Below are positions 16,834-24,925 of a stretch of 64,000 nt of DNA, in pieces; the first letter of the stretch is position 1, and every line of letters begins with the position of its first letter. Location of the stretch: contig DASUJH010000049.1 of assembly GCA_036279355.1 (NCBI GenBank), forward strand, positions 1-64,000, read 5' to 3'. This DNA comes from Gemmatimonadales bacterium (GTDB taxonomy: Bacteria > Gemmatimonadota > Gemmatimonadetes > Gemmatimonadales > GWC2-71-9). The position numbers were made by a program, and so were the translations under genes. Under the pieces are notes generated by a model. The model was not told the DNA's origin and did not search any database. It saw nothing but the letters and a program-made list of their open reading frames with translations.

Positions 16834-17439
16834 TCACCGCGAGTAGTACTCGATGACGAGCGGCAACGCGCAGACGATGGGCACCTGATCGGCCGACGGC
16901 AGCTCTCTCAAACGGACGCGGAAGGCCTCGGGCTCGACCTCGAGATAGCCGGGCGGCTTGCCCCCGGCGCGAGTGGCATCCACGATCTGCGGAATGCCGC
17001 GACTCCGCTCCGCCACCGAGACCACGTCGCCCGGCCGCACCTCGTAGGCTGGCACGCTCGTCCGCCGGCCATTCACCAGAATGTGTCCATGGCGCACGTA
17101 CTGGCGCGCGGCGAAGACGGTGCGGGCAAAGCCGGCGCGGAGCACCACCGCATCGAGCCGGGTCTCGAGCAGCTGCACCAGCGTGCCGGCCGTGTTGCCC
17201 GGAATGGCCGCGGCACGGATGAAATAGTTCCGAAGCTGGCGCTCGCCGATGTTGTACTGGGCGCGGAGCCGCTGCTTCTCCAGGAGCTGGCGCTTGTAGT
17301 TCGACTGCTTGCCGGGCCGGCGACTCTGGCCGTGCTGGCCCGGGGGGTAGGGTCGCCGGTCGAGGTACTTGGCCGACTTGGGCGTGAGCGTGATGCCGAG
17401 CCGGCGCGCGATCTTGATCTTGGGTCCGTTGAGGTCCAT
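16834..17439 (-). CDS. rpsD: 30S ribosomal protein S4
   Basis: A 201-residue protein aligned end to end with bacterial uS4. The N-terminal region includes GPKIKIARRLGI and RRPYPPGQHGQSRRPGKQSNY. The S4 RNA-binding motif ETRLDAVVLRAGFARTVFAARQYVRHGHILVNG lies near residues 91-123, and the C-terminus ends VIEYYSR. It organises the 5' domain of 16S rRNA and takes part in translational fidelity. The zinc-binding Cys residues of the C+ paralogue type are absent. It stands outside any ribosomal protein operon, between recQ and mntH. Confidence 0.97.
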   Translation of the reverse strand: MDLNGPKIKIARRLGITLTPKSAKYLDRRPYPPGQHGQSRRPGKQSNYKRQLLEKQRLRAQYNIGERQLRNYFIRAAAIPGNTAGTLVQLLETRLDAVVLRAGFARTVFAARQYVRHGHILVNGRRTSVPAYEVRPGDVVSVAERSRGIPQIVDATRAGGKPPGYLEVEPEAFRVRLRELPSADQVPIVCALPLVIEYYSR

Positions 17440-17509
17440 GGGCGCGAGGTTACCGGTCGCGGCACAGCGGAGCGGTGATGCGCGTCACGTGCGGCGGATC
17501 ACGGACCGC

Positions 17510-18865
17510 TCAGCCCAGCCAGGACCGCAACGTCTGGAGAATCAGCCAGCCGTTGAGCGCCGCGATCGCCACCGCGACCGCCCAGGCCGAGGCGCGGAGC
17601 AACGGCCCGTTGGCAAAGCCGCCCATCTTACGCTTGTCGCTGGTGAACTTCACCAGGGGAATCACCGCGAACGAGAGCTGCAAGCTCAGAATCACCTGGC
17701 TCAGGATGAGCAGCGCACCGGTGCCGCGCTCGCCGTAGAGCGCGGTCACGATCACCGCCGGCACGATGGCGATGAGCCGGGTGATGAGCCGGCGGAGCCA
17801 GGGCGGCAGCCGGATGTCGAGGAAACCTTCCATCACGATCTGCCCCGCGAGCGTGCCCGTGATCGTGGAGTTCTGCCCCGAGGCGAGAAGTGCGATGGCA
17901 AAGAGCCCGCTCGCAAGCGTGGTACCCAGCAGCGGCGTGAGTAGATGATAGGCGTTGCCGATGTCGGCCACGTCCTGGTGGCCGGTCAGATGGAACGTCG
18001 CCGCGGCGAGAATGAGGATCGCCGCGTTGATGCAGAAGGCGAAGAGCAGCGCCAGCGTCGAATCCAGCGTCGCAAAGCGGATGGCCTCGCGCCGCGCGGC
18101 GGGCTCGGGCGCCACGGCGCGGGTCTGCACGATCGACGAGTGCAGGTAAAGGTTGTGGGGCATCACGGTGGCACCCAGGATGCCGATCGCGATGTAGAGC
18201 ATCGCCGGATCGGTGACGATCCGCGTGGTCGGCACGAGGCCGGCGGCAACCGCCGCGAGCGCGGGGCGCGCGAGCGCCAGCTCGACGGCAAAGCAGAGCC
18301 CGATCGTGGCCACCAGCGCGATGACGAACGCCTCGAGCCAGCGGAAGCCGCGGTGCTGCAAGAGAAGGATGAGCAGCACGTCGAGCGCGGTGAGGCACAC
18401 GCCCCATATGAGCGGAATCCCGAAGAGCAGGTTGAGCGCGATCGCGGAGCCGATCACCTCGGCCAGGTCGCAGGCGGCGATTGCAATCTCGCAGAGCACC
18501 CAGAGCATGAAGCTCACGGGGCGGGAGTAGTCGTCGCGACAGGCCTGCGCCAGATCGCGCCCGGTCACTAACCCGAGCTTCAAGGCGAGCGCCTGGAGCA
18601 GGATCGCCATCAGATTGGAGAGCAGGATCACGCTGAGAAGCGTGTAGCCGAACCCGGCGCCGCCGGCGAGATCGGTGGCCCAGTTGCCCGGGTCCATGTA
18701 GCCCACCGCCACCATGTAGCCCGGGCCGGCAAAGGCGAGCGCCTTGCGCCAGAACGCGATGCCCTTGGGCACCTCCACGGTGCCGTGCGATTCGGGCAGG
18801 CTCTTGGTGTGGCGCGGATAGCGCCAGCCTGCCGCGTCGGGCGGGCGGGCCGTGGTCGCGGTCAT
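17510..18865 (-). CDS. mntH: NRAMP divalent metal (Mn2+/Fe2+) transporter MntH
   Basis: A 451-residue proton-coupled metal importer with about eleven TM segments. The metal-site motifs are present: DPGNWATD in TM1 (near residues 58-65) and [10 protein letters not shown] in TM6. A polar N-terminal tail of about 35 residues precedes TM1. The ATG at 18865 overlaps the stop of the upstream mntR gene (ATGA), so transporter and repressor are cotranscribed and coupled. Regulation is expected through the palindrome in front of mntR. A second, wrecked NRAMP gene lies near 44.3 kb. Confidence 0.95.
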   Translation of the reverse strand: MTATTARPPDAAGWRYPRHTKSLPESHGTVEVPKGIAFWRKALAFAGPGYMVAVGYMDPGNWATDLAGGAGFGYTLLSVILLSNLMAILLQALALKLGLVTGRDLAQACRDDYSRPVSFMLWVLCEIAIAACDLAEVIGSAIALNLLFGIPLIWGVCLTALDVLLILLLQHRGFRWLEAFVIALVATIGLCFAVELALARPALAAVAAGLVPTTRIVTDPAMLYIAIGILGATVMPHNLYLHSSIVQTRAVAPEPAARREAIRFATLDSTLALLFAFCINAAILILAAATFHLTGHQDVADIGNAYHLLTPLLGTTLASGLFAIALLASGQNSTITGTLAGQIVMEGFLDIRLPPWLRRLITRLIAIVPAVIVTALYGERGTGALLILSQVILSLQLSFAVIPLVKFTSDKRKMGGFANGPLLRASAWAVAVAIAALNGWLILQTLRSWLG

Positions 18866-19572
18866 CGGGAGTCGGGTGCCGATTCCCGCGTCGGTTCGAC
18901 AGGCGAGCAGTAGAGCGCGCGCCCCAGCTCGTGGCCGATCACGCGCTCGATGCCGTCCACGTTGAGCGTGATGGGGCCGTCGAACGGCTGCCGATCCACA
19001 ACGGTCACCGACGCGCCGGGCTGGAGACCGATGGAAGCGAGATAGCGGAGCCGGTCGGGCCAGCGGACGTCGACGCGGCGAAGCTCGACCGTGTCTCCCG
19101 CCGGCACGTCGGCGAGCGGAATGCCGACCAGCTCGTCGACCGAGCCGTCGGGTGCCGGGATCGGGTCGCCGTGGGGATCCGCGCCGGGGTTGCCGAGCGC
19201 GGCGGCCATGCGCTCGACGAGCGTGTCGGACACCGAATGCTCGAGGCGCTCGGCCTCGTCGTGCACCGTGTCCCAGGAGTATCCGAGAAAGCCGACGAGG
19301 TAGGCCTCGATGAGCCGATGGCGGCGCACCATGCGGAGCGCGGCGCGGCGGCCTTCGGGGGTGAGCTGGACGCCCTTGTAAGGCAGGTGCTCGAGCAGCC
19401 CCTGCTCCGAGAGGCGCTTCACCATCCCGCTCACGGAAGGTGCGGAGAGCTCGAGGAGGTGCGCGATATCGCTGGTAGACGCGGGCTGCCCCTCGGGCGA
19501 GAGCCGGTAGATGGCCTTGAGGTAGTCCTCGACCGATCGGGTCAGGGTATCGGAGCCGGCGAGTGCGTTCAT
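18862..19572 (-). CDS. mntR: DtxR/MntR family metal-dependent repressor
   Basis: A 236-residue regulator with all three domains of the long DtxR type. The winged helix-turn-helix is at about residues 10-75 ([34 protein letters not shown]). The dimerisation and metal-binding domain runs to about 140 ([16 protein letters not shown], then [13 protein letters not shown]), and an FeoA/SH3-like C-terminal domain is at about 150-225. With bound Mn2+ or Fe2+ it should repress its own operon, including mntH. The promoter and a perfect palindrome lie directly upstream. The ATG at 19572 starts 13 bases from the palindrome. Confidence 0.93.
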   Translation of the reverse strand: MNALAGSDTLTRSVEDYLKAIYRLSPEGQPASTSDIAHLLELSAPSVSGMVKRLSEQGLLEHLPYKGVQLTPEGRRAALRMVRRHRLIEAYLVGFLGYSWDTVHDEAERLEHSVSDTLVERMAAALGNPGADPHGDPIPAPDGSVDELVGIPLADVPAGDTVELRRVDVRWPDRLRYLASIGLQPGASVTVVDRQPFDGPITLNVDGIERVIGHELGRALYCSPVEPTRESAPDSR

Positions 19573-19584
19573 GCGAATCCAATA

Positions 19585-19600
19585 ATTAGGCCAGCCTAAT
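19585..19600. promoter_or_regulatory. MntR/DtxR-type operator
   Basis: A perfect palindrome ATTAGGC-CA-GCCTAAT (7-bp arms, 2-base centre). It closely resembles the TTAGG...CCTAA core bound by DtxR/IdeR-class repressors. It sits between the -10 box and the mntR start codon and overlaps the -10 box by two bases, so a bound repressor would block its own operon. Confidence 0.82.
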
Positions 19601-19627
19601 AATAGAATGTGCGCGTGCTTAGGTCAA
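19599..19627 (-). promoter_or_regulatory. mntRH promoter
   Basis: On the minus strand, TTGACC (19627-19622), a 17-base spacer and TATTAT (19604-19599) form a near-consensus housekeeping promoter. The start of transcription would fall inside or just past the operator palindrome, about 20 bases from the mntR ATG. Confidence 0.75.
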
Positions 19628-19656
19628 CGTGACGGCAAGGGTCACGCCGGGGACGA

Positions 19657-20244
19657 CTACTCGGCGAGCGTGCGGGAGAGGAGTCCCAGTATCCGGTGGG
19701 TCATGCCCCAGACGACGAGGTCATCGACCAGATAGGCCGGGACCACGCGGCGGGTGCCGCGGATGGCAACTTCGGTCTCGCGCATCGCATCCGGTGCGAA
19801 GAGCCGGCCGAGCTCAATCCAGTGGGCCGAGGCGACCTCGCCGTTCGGTGTGAGGGGCAGGCGGCGGTCGAGCGCGAAGACGAATGGGCGAACGGCAATG
19901 GGCGGGAGCGTAGGCGTCATGGGCGCGATGTCGTCCAGCCGGCCGAGCGGGCGGGCGGAGTCGAGCGCGAGACCCACCTCTTCCCTCGTCTCGCGCATTG
20001 CCGTGCGGAGCAGGTCGGCGTCGGCGGCGCTCCGCCGACCTCCGGGCAGACCCACCTGACCGGACCAGGGATCGCCCTCGCGCTCCGCGCGGCGGATGAG
20101 CAGCAGCGAGACCGGCCCGGGTACGAGCACGAGTGCCACCGCCGCCCACAGCGCACCGGAATCGGTGGCCTCGTGCGGCGCGTGCTGCGCGAGACGATCA
20201 GCGATCCCGGCGAACGGCTCGCTCAGTGGCTGTGTGAATGGCAC
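19657..20244 (-). CDS. Nudix hydrolase, CoA pyrophosphatase-like
   Basis: A 195-residue protein with a complete Nudix box (GRRSAADADLLRTAMRETREEVGL, residues about 68-91; key Glu residues in REXXEE). Just before it stands the segment LLLIRRAEREGDPWSGQVGLPGG, the UPF0035 pattern of CoA diphosphatases (NudL/YeaB), which split CoA into phosphopantetheine and 3',5'-ADP. Assignment to CoA is by this motif only. The start at 20244 overlaps the FmdB-like gene upstream by 22 bases, so the two are probably cotranscribed. Confidence 0.85.
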   Translation of the reverse strand: MPFTQPLSEPFAGIADRLAQHAPHEATDSGALWAAVALVLVPGPVSLLLIRRAEREGDPWSGQVGLPGGRRSAADADLLRTAMRETREEVGLALDSARPLGRLDDIAPMTPTLPPIAVRPFVFALDRRLPLTPNGEVASAHWIELGRLFAPDAMRETEVAIRGTRRVVPAYLVDDLVVWGMTHRILGLLSRTLAE

Positions 20245-20450
20245 GCGCCGCCGCAGCAGCCGCCGCCGGGCGGCGGACCGAGCTTGCTGAAATCGGCCGC
20301 TTTGCCGGCCGATGCGGGCGGTGCAGGGAGCGACATGAGGCGCTCGACCTTGCGGCCGTCACAGCTCGGGCAGGCGACGTTGGTGTCGGTGCGAACCAGT
20401 CGCTCGAACTCGGCGCCGCAGGCGGCGCAGCGGAAATCGTAGATGGGCAT
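20223..20450 (-). CDS. FmdB/CxxC_CxxC family zinc-ribbon protein
   Basis: A 75-residue protein opening MPIYDFRCAACGAEFERLV, with a second CPSC pair at about residues 27-30, giving the four-Cys zinc ribbon of the FmdB putative regulatory family. The tail GGGCCGGACHSHSH adds a Cys/His-rich C-terminus that may bind metal. The role is unknown; such genes are common and often sit with unrelated neighbours. It is upstream of, and overlaps, the Nudix gene. Confidence 0.85.
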   Translation of the reverse strand: MPIYDFRCAACGAEFERLVRTDTNVACPSCDGRKVERLMSLPAPPASAGKAADFSKLGPPPGGGCCGGACHSHSH

Positions 20451-20465
20451 GGGGAAATAATAGAC

Positions 20466-20491
20466 GGGCGGACAGGCGGACGGGCGGACAG
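20466..20491. repeat. Single-arm copy of the 8-bp-period repeat
   Basis: Three direct units GGGCGGAC, AGGCGGAC, GGGCGGAC plus AG lie between the start of the FmdB-like gene and the stop of the upstream hydrolase. No matching inverted arm is seen nearby, so this is either a degraded half or the ancestral simple form of the palindromic elements. Confidence 0.65.
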
Positions 20492-20510
20492 ATGCTTCCG
20501 ACGCGGGCGG

Positions 20511-21347
20511 CTAGAGCAGGTGGCGGCTGAGCCAGGAGACCGTCTCCGTCATCACGAGATCGAGCGCCGGCGTCGAGCCGCGCCAGGGGTGCGCGGCGCC
20601 GAAGGTGTGCGCGGCGCCCTCGACGGGGACGAAGCGGGCGGCAGGTTGCGCGCGTGCGAGGCGCTCGGCCTCGATAAATGGGACCGATGGATCGTCGGTG
20701 CCGTGGATGAGGAGCCAGGGCGCCGTGATTTGCGCGGCGGCGGCGACAATGTCGAGCGCGCCGTGCGCATGGCGCTCGACATCGTCCAGCACGTCGAGAT
20801 AGAGCGGCAGCACCTGGCCGGTGCGGCTGTTGATGACGTCGAGTCGCCCGGCCGCGCGCCACTGGTCGAGTTCCGCGCGATCGGTCCACCGCTCCACGGT
20901 CGAGATCGCGGCCCAGGTGACGAGCGCGCGCACCCGTGCGTCGCGCGCGGCGGTGAGAATGGCCGCGCCGCCCCCGCGGGAGTGGCCCACGAGCCCGATG
21001 CGCGTGGGCGGCGCGATGTCGAAGGCGCCGGCCGCGAGCCCGCCGAGCACCGCGGCTACATCGGCCTGCTCGGCGGAGAAGGTGTTGTGGCCGAAGCGCT
21101 CGGGCCAGACGAACTCGCCGCTATCGTCGACGCCGCTGCCGCTCGGATTGAGCGACACCGCGGTGAATCCCGCGGCGGCGAGGCGCTCGCCGAGCGGCGG
21201 GAACATGCCCCAATCCTTGAAGCCCTTGAACCCGGGGATCACGACCACCGCCGCACGGGGCGATGCGCGCCCGCCGGCGCGCACGTCGATCAGGATCTCG
21301 CCGAGGGCGCCGGGAAGCGTGTGCCGGGTGAGCGTGGGCGTGGCCAT
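20511..21347 (-). CDS. Alpha/beta hydrolase (dienelactone hydrolase-like)
   Basis: A 278-residue protein with the nucleophile elbow GHSRGG (Ser123), an acid residue in HGTDDPSVP (Asp218 or Asp219), and a His in GAAHTFG (His247), the complete triad order of alpha/beta hydrolases. The region VVVIPGFKGFKDWGMFPPLGERLA supplies the oxyanion hole. The FKDWG...GHSRGG layout is like prolyl-oligopeptidase/DLH-type cytoplasmic esterases. No signal peptide. The ATG at 21347 follows a short gap after the LD-carboxypeptidase gene on the same strand. Confidence 0.83.
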   Translation of the reverse strand: MATPTLTRHTLPGALGEILIDVRAGGRASPRAAVVVIPGFKGFKDWGMFPPLGERLAAAGFTAVSLNPSGSGVDDSGEFVWPERFGHNTFSAEQADVAAVLGGLAAGAFDIAPPTRIGLVGHSRGGGAAILTAARDARVRALVTWAAISTVERWTDRAELDQWRAAGRLDVINSRTGQVLPLYLDVLDDVERHAHGALDIVAAAAQITAPWLLIHGTDDPSVPFIEAERLARAQPAARFVPVEGAAHTFGAAHPWRGSTPALDLVMTETVSWLSRHLL

Positions 21348-21375
21348 GCATCGAATGTACCGGTGCGGTGCGGGC

Positions 21376-22335
21376 TCAGGCCACCGCGGGGTCGAGCAGC
21401 GCGAGCTCGCCGGCATCGGCATCGAGCCGCGCGCGCACGCCGAGCGGGAGGGTCCACTGCTCGTCCATGTGTCCGATGGGAAATCCGCGTGCGACGGGCA
21501 CCCCGAGCGGCGCCAGATAGTGCTCGAGCACATCGTCGAGATCGAGGCCGCCATCGGAAGCGCGAGGCATTTCGGTGAACTGTCCCACGACCACACCTGC
21601 CACGCCGGCGAGCACGCCCGCAAGCCGCAGATGCGAGAGCATGCGGTCGATGCGGTACAGCTCCTCGCCCACGTCCTCCAGGAACAGGAGCGCGCCGGCG
21701 AGATCGGGAAACCAGCGGGTGCCGACGAGACACTGGAGCAGCGAAAGATTGCCGCCCGCGAGCGGGCCCTCGGCGCGGCCCCCGCGAAGCGTGGCGATGC
21801 GCGGCGCGCGGGGCGCCAGCACGTCGGGCGGGGGCGGGACGCGCTCCAGCCGGCCGGCCGGCTCCGCCGAGCCGAGCACGCGCTCGAAGTGGCGGCGGGT
21901 GAACGCGCCGAGCGGCTGGCGCGCGGTGGGGCCGTGAAAGGCGACGACGCGGGTCTCGCCGGTGATGGCATTGAGCAACACGCTCACGTCGGAAAACCCG
22001 ACGACCGGCTTGGGCCGCCGCGCGAGCGCTGCGAAATCGACGCCGTCCAGAATGCGGGTGAGTCCATAGCCGCCGCGAAGGCACCAGACGGCGTCGATCG
22101 AACCGTCGCCGAGCGCGGCGTTGAGATCGGCCAGCCGCTCGGCGTCGGTGCCCGCGAGGTAACCGTGCCGGCGGGCAGCGTTGGGCCCTGGCACCGGCTC
22201 GTAGCCCAATGCGCGGCAGAGCTCGGCTGCGCGAGCGTGATCGTCGCGCTCGGGGAGCGGCCCCGAGGGTGCGATGAGCGCGACGCGGCACCCCGCGGCG
22301 AGGCGCGGCGGACGGATGACGGCTTTTGACCCCAT
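21376..22335 (-). CDS. ldcA: LD-carboxypeptidase (peptidase family S66)
   Basis: A 319-residue enzyme of the LdcA/MccF family, which trims the terminal D-Ala from peptidoglycan tetrapeptides or cleaves related amide bonds. The N-terminal part has VALIAPSGPLPERDD and AVWCLRGGYGLTRIL. The Ser nucleophile is in VVGFSDVSVLL, a candidate Glu lies in the region LFLEDVGEELYRIDRML, and the catalytic His is in FPIGHMDEQWTLPLG. The ATG at 22335 is preceded by GGAG at a 5-base distance, which favours it over the GTG at 22341. No signal peptide, consistent with cytoplasmic recycling of wall peptides. Confidence 0.9.
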   Translation of the reverse strand: MGSKAVIRPPRLAAGCRVALIAPSGPLPERDDHARAAELCRALGYEPVPGPNAARRHGYLAGTDAERLADLNAALGDGSIDAVWCLRGGYGLTRILDGVDFAALARRPKPVVGFSDVSVLLNAITGETRVVAFHGPTARQPLGAFTRRHFERVLGSAEPAGRLERVPPPPDVLAPRAPRIATLRGGRAEGPLAGGNLSLLQCLVGTRWFPDLAGALLFLEDVGEELYRIDRMLSHLRLAGVLAGVAGVVVGQFTEMPRASDGGLDLDDVLEHYLAPLGVPVARGFPIGHMDEQWTLPLGVRARLDADAGELALLDPAVA

Positions 22336-22383
22336 CCTCACTCCGAGGTTAACTTTGCCGGCGCCTCAACAGGGAGAGCGGCA

Positions 22384-22947
22384 GTGCGCGCTTCGCAGCC
22401 CGCGATGCTCGCCGCCGGTCGCGTGATTGCGGAGGCGCGGGAGGTCATGGTCTCGCAGTGGGCCGATTGGCTCGGCGACCGACTTACCGCAACCACCGCG
22501 ATCCCGCGTGCGACAGTCGAGCAGGAATTCCGCCTCATCATAAATACGATGAACGAAATGGTCGGCCCCCTCCGGCGGGAGGTCAAGGCCGTCTGGATTC
22601 ACGTGTGCGAGCACTACGGCCGGGTGGCGTCGGCCCGCGGCCTTGCCGCCGGCGAAGTGGTGGAGGAGTTGCAGTATCTGCGCGAGCTTCTGATCCGCCA
22701 CCTCGGCGCCACTTTCGCGCTCATGCGCGGGCGTCAGTCGATGGCGATCATGCTGCGGCTCAACCGCGTGATCGATAGGGGCATCGCCGTCGCGGTGGTG
22801 GGCTACACCGACGCCCTCATCGCCACCCTCTTCGCCCAGAACGGCGTGCCGGGACCCAACGCCGAGTACGACGCCGCCGAAGTGAGCCGTCAGCTCCGCG
22901 CGCTCGAGCACGAGCTGGCCGCCGTCTCGCAGCACCGGCGGCGCTGA
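22384..22947 (+). CDS. RsbRD N-terminal-like helical protein
   Basis: A 187-residue, mostly helical protein without catalytic motifs. The patterns WADWLGDRLTA, EEFxxII-like VEQEFRLIINTM, and ELQYLRELLIRHL followed by a long helix resemble the RsbRD N-terminal domain found in stressosome proteins and some sensor kinases. Here it is not fused to a STAS or kinase domain. A ligand-sensing or protein-interaction role is inference. It is divergent from ldcA (48 bases between starts) and precedes a glycosyltransferase gene by 33 bases. Confidence 0.5.
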   Translation: MRASQPAMLAAGRVIAEAREVMVSQWADWLGDRLTATTAIPRATVEQEFRLIINTMNEMVGPLRREVKAVWIHVCEHYGRVASARGLAAGEVVEELQYLRELLIRHLGATFALMRGRQSMAIMLRLNRVIDRGIAVAVVGYTDALIATLFAQNGVPGPNAEYDAAEVSRQLRALEHELAAVSQHRRR

Positions 22948-22980
22948 CCCCGCCGTTCGGAATAAGGCTCTCCGGCCCGC

Positions 22981-24144
22981 ATGACGTTTCCGCAGCTCTG
23001 GCCGGCCCTGCCATGGCTGGTCCCCTACTTCACGCTGCCCCGGCTGGCCCGCGGCACGCCCGATCTCTCGAATGCGCCGCCCGGTTCGGGGCGCACGGTG
23101 AGCATCGTCATACCGGCGCGCGACGAGTCCGCCACGCTCGAGACGGTTCTCCGCTCGCTGCTCGCGAGCGAGTACCCCAAGCTCGAGATCATCGTGGTGG
23201 ACGACCGATCGAGTGACGACACCGCCGCGATTGCGGAGCGGATCGCCGGCGGCGATCCTCGCGTCCGCCTCGTGCGGGGCGCGGAGCTGCCGGCGGGATG
23301 GTTCGGCAAGCCGTGGGCGTGCGTGCAGGGCTATCGCGCGGCCGCCGGCGAGCTGGTCGCCTTCACCGACGCGGACACCCGGCACGAGCCCGATTTCCTG
23401 GGGCACGCCGTGGGCGCGCTCGAGGCCGAGCGGGCCGATCTCGTCACCGTGGCCGCACACCAGCGGTGCGACACGTTCTGGGAGCGGGTCGTGATGCCTC
23501 AAATCTGGCTGCTGCTCGGCCTCCGATACAATCCGGAGCGGGTGAACCGGGCCACGCGCGCGCGCGACGTGATCGCCAACGGGCAGTTCCTGCTGGTGAC
23601 CCGCGCGGGCTACGAGGCCGCCGGCACCCACCAGTCGGTGCGCGGCGAGGTGGCCGAAGACGTGGCGCTGGCGCAGGAGTTCCTCCGGCACGGCCGCAAG
23701 CTGCATCTTGCCTATGCGGGGCGGCTCATCGAGACCCGCATGTATCGCGGGCTCGCGCACCTGATCGAAGGCTGGTCGAAGAACTTCTACCTGGGCGGCC
23801 GGCGCAGCTTTCCCGAGGAGCCGGTGCTGCGCGCGCTCATGCCGTGGCTGCTGGCCGGCGTGATGGGGTTCTGGCTGGCGCCGGTGGTGGTCGCCCTCTG
23901 TTGGGCGCTCGGGGGATCGGTGGGTGGGCTCGGACCGGCCGCGCTCGCGGCGGCCGCGCTCACCGCCGGGTTCTGGGCACTCATGTCGTTCGGGATGGGA
24001 ATCCCGCCGATCTACGGACTCGCGTATCCGCTGGGTGCGGCGATGGTGCTCTACATCGCGGCCCGCTCCACCTGGCGCGGCGCGCGCCACGTGGAGTGGA
24101 AGGGCCGCGTCTACCGGACCGACGCGGATTCGGGCGCGGCCTAG
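22981..24144 (+). CDS. Family 2 glycosyltransferase, membrane-associated
   Basis: A 387-residue GT-A fold transferase. SIVIPARDESATLETVL (41-57), the nucleotide-binding DDRSSDD (74-80) and the metal-binding DADT (D130, D132) are in place, followed by the acceptor region with EDVALAQEFLRHGRK. Three to four C-terminal TM segments (about 285-365) anchor it. The layout matches CrtQ-like and hopene-associated HpnB-type GT2 enzymes, but no carotenoid or hopanoid gene is adjacent. Its TAG stop lies in a CTAG shared with the stop of the convergent secreted-protein gene. Confidence 0.85.
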   Translation: MTFPQLWPALPWLVPYFTLPRLARGTPDLSNAPPGSGRTVSIVIPARDESATLETVLRSLLASEYPKLEIIVVDDRSSDDTAAIAERIAGGDPRVRLVRGAELPAGWFGKPWACVQGYRAAAGELVAFTDADTRHEPDFLGHAVGALEAERADLVTVAAHQRCDTFWERVVMPQIWLLLGLRYNPERVNRATRARDVIANGQFLLVTRAGYEAAGTHQSVRGEVAEDVALAQEFLRHGRKLHLAYAGRLIETRMYRGLAHLIEGWSKNFYLGGRRSFPEEPVLRALMPWLLAGVMGFWLAPVVVALCWALGGSVGGLGPAALAAAALTAGFWALMSFGMGIPPIYGLAYPLGAAMVLYIAARSTWRGARHVEWKGRVYRTDADSGAA

Positions 24145-24827
24145 CGCCCGCGGACTCGCTCGAACGAGAGCTGCTGAGATGGAATCCCGCCGCCCATGAG
24201 GCGTCCGGTCGAGTCCACCTTGAGCCGATAGTCCACCGAGCCGATCGCGAGGCTTACCGAGTCGGCACCGAGCCGGGTGATCGTGGCGGGGACGGTCTGG
24301 CCCCCGTACTGCTCGTGGCTTCGGCTCAGGTTGAAGAGCGGCACCTTCACGGTGCCAGTCCCGAGCGTGGCGCTCCGCCGCAGCGTCTGCTCCAGCAATC
24401 CGAACGACAGGTTGAGGTACGGCATCGCGCCCGCCTCGGTGCCGATGATGCGGGTCTGCAGGCCGCCCGGGCTCGCATCGTCCACGGCGACGCTGTCACC
24501 CTTGAAGATGACGCGGGTGCGCTGCTCGATGGGGGCGCGCTCCCGCGGGCTCGGCGCCTTCGCGCCCACCGTCACCTCGACCAGCGGCAGGGTGGCGTCG
24601 GGCGCGACCACGGCGCGGTATCGCTCCGAGGTGCCGGTCTTGGAGTGGGCGAGGCTCAGCTCGCCGTGAATTTCGGTGGCGGTGCGGGAGACCTGCTCGG
24701 TGGCCACCGTGTCGGCGCCGTGGCGGATGACGAAGGTGGCGGTCTCGGGGTCGGGCGCCGGGGCCTGGGCGCGCGCCGCGACGGGCAGGCCGGCCGCGAG
24801 CAGGCAGGCGAAGAGTGTGCGTGTCAT
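24141..24827 (-). CDS. Secreted protein of unknown function
   Basis: A 228-residue protein with a signal peptide (MTRTLFACLLAAGLPVAARA, cleavage near residue 21). The mature part is beta-rich, with repeated strand patterns such as ATFVIRHGADTVATEQV and SVDYRLKVDSTGRLMGG, and no Cys. The ending YRLKVDSTGRLMGGGIPSQ looks like the DUF6134/heme-like secreted beta-barrel group, but I do not recognise it with confidence. The ATG at 24827 was chosen at the signal peptide. It is convergent with the glycosyltransferase gene and upstream-divergent from the methyltransferase module. Confidence 0.65.
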   Translation of the reverse strand: MTRTLFACLLAAGLPVAARAQAPAPDPETATFVIRHGADTVATEQVSRTATEIHGELSLAHSKTGTSERYRAVVAPDATLPLVEVTVGAKAPSPRERAPIEQRTRVIFKGDSVAVDDASPGGLQTRIIGTEAGAMPYLNLSFGLLEQTLRRSATLGTGTVKVPLFNLSRSHEQYGGQTVPATITRLGADSVSLAIGSVDYRLKVDSTGRLMGGGIPSQQLSFERVRGR

Positions 24828-24925
24828 AGGACTGGGATGGTAGCGCGGTTGCGGGGCCGGTCGCAACCCGGACGGCTCTACTTATTCGGCCACGGCCCGC
24901 GCGCGATTGGTGCCGACGCCGCCCG

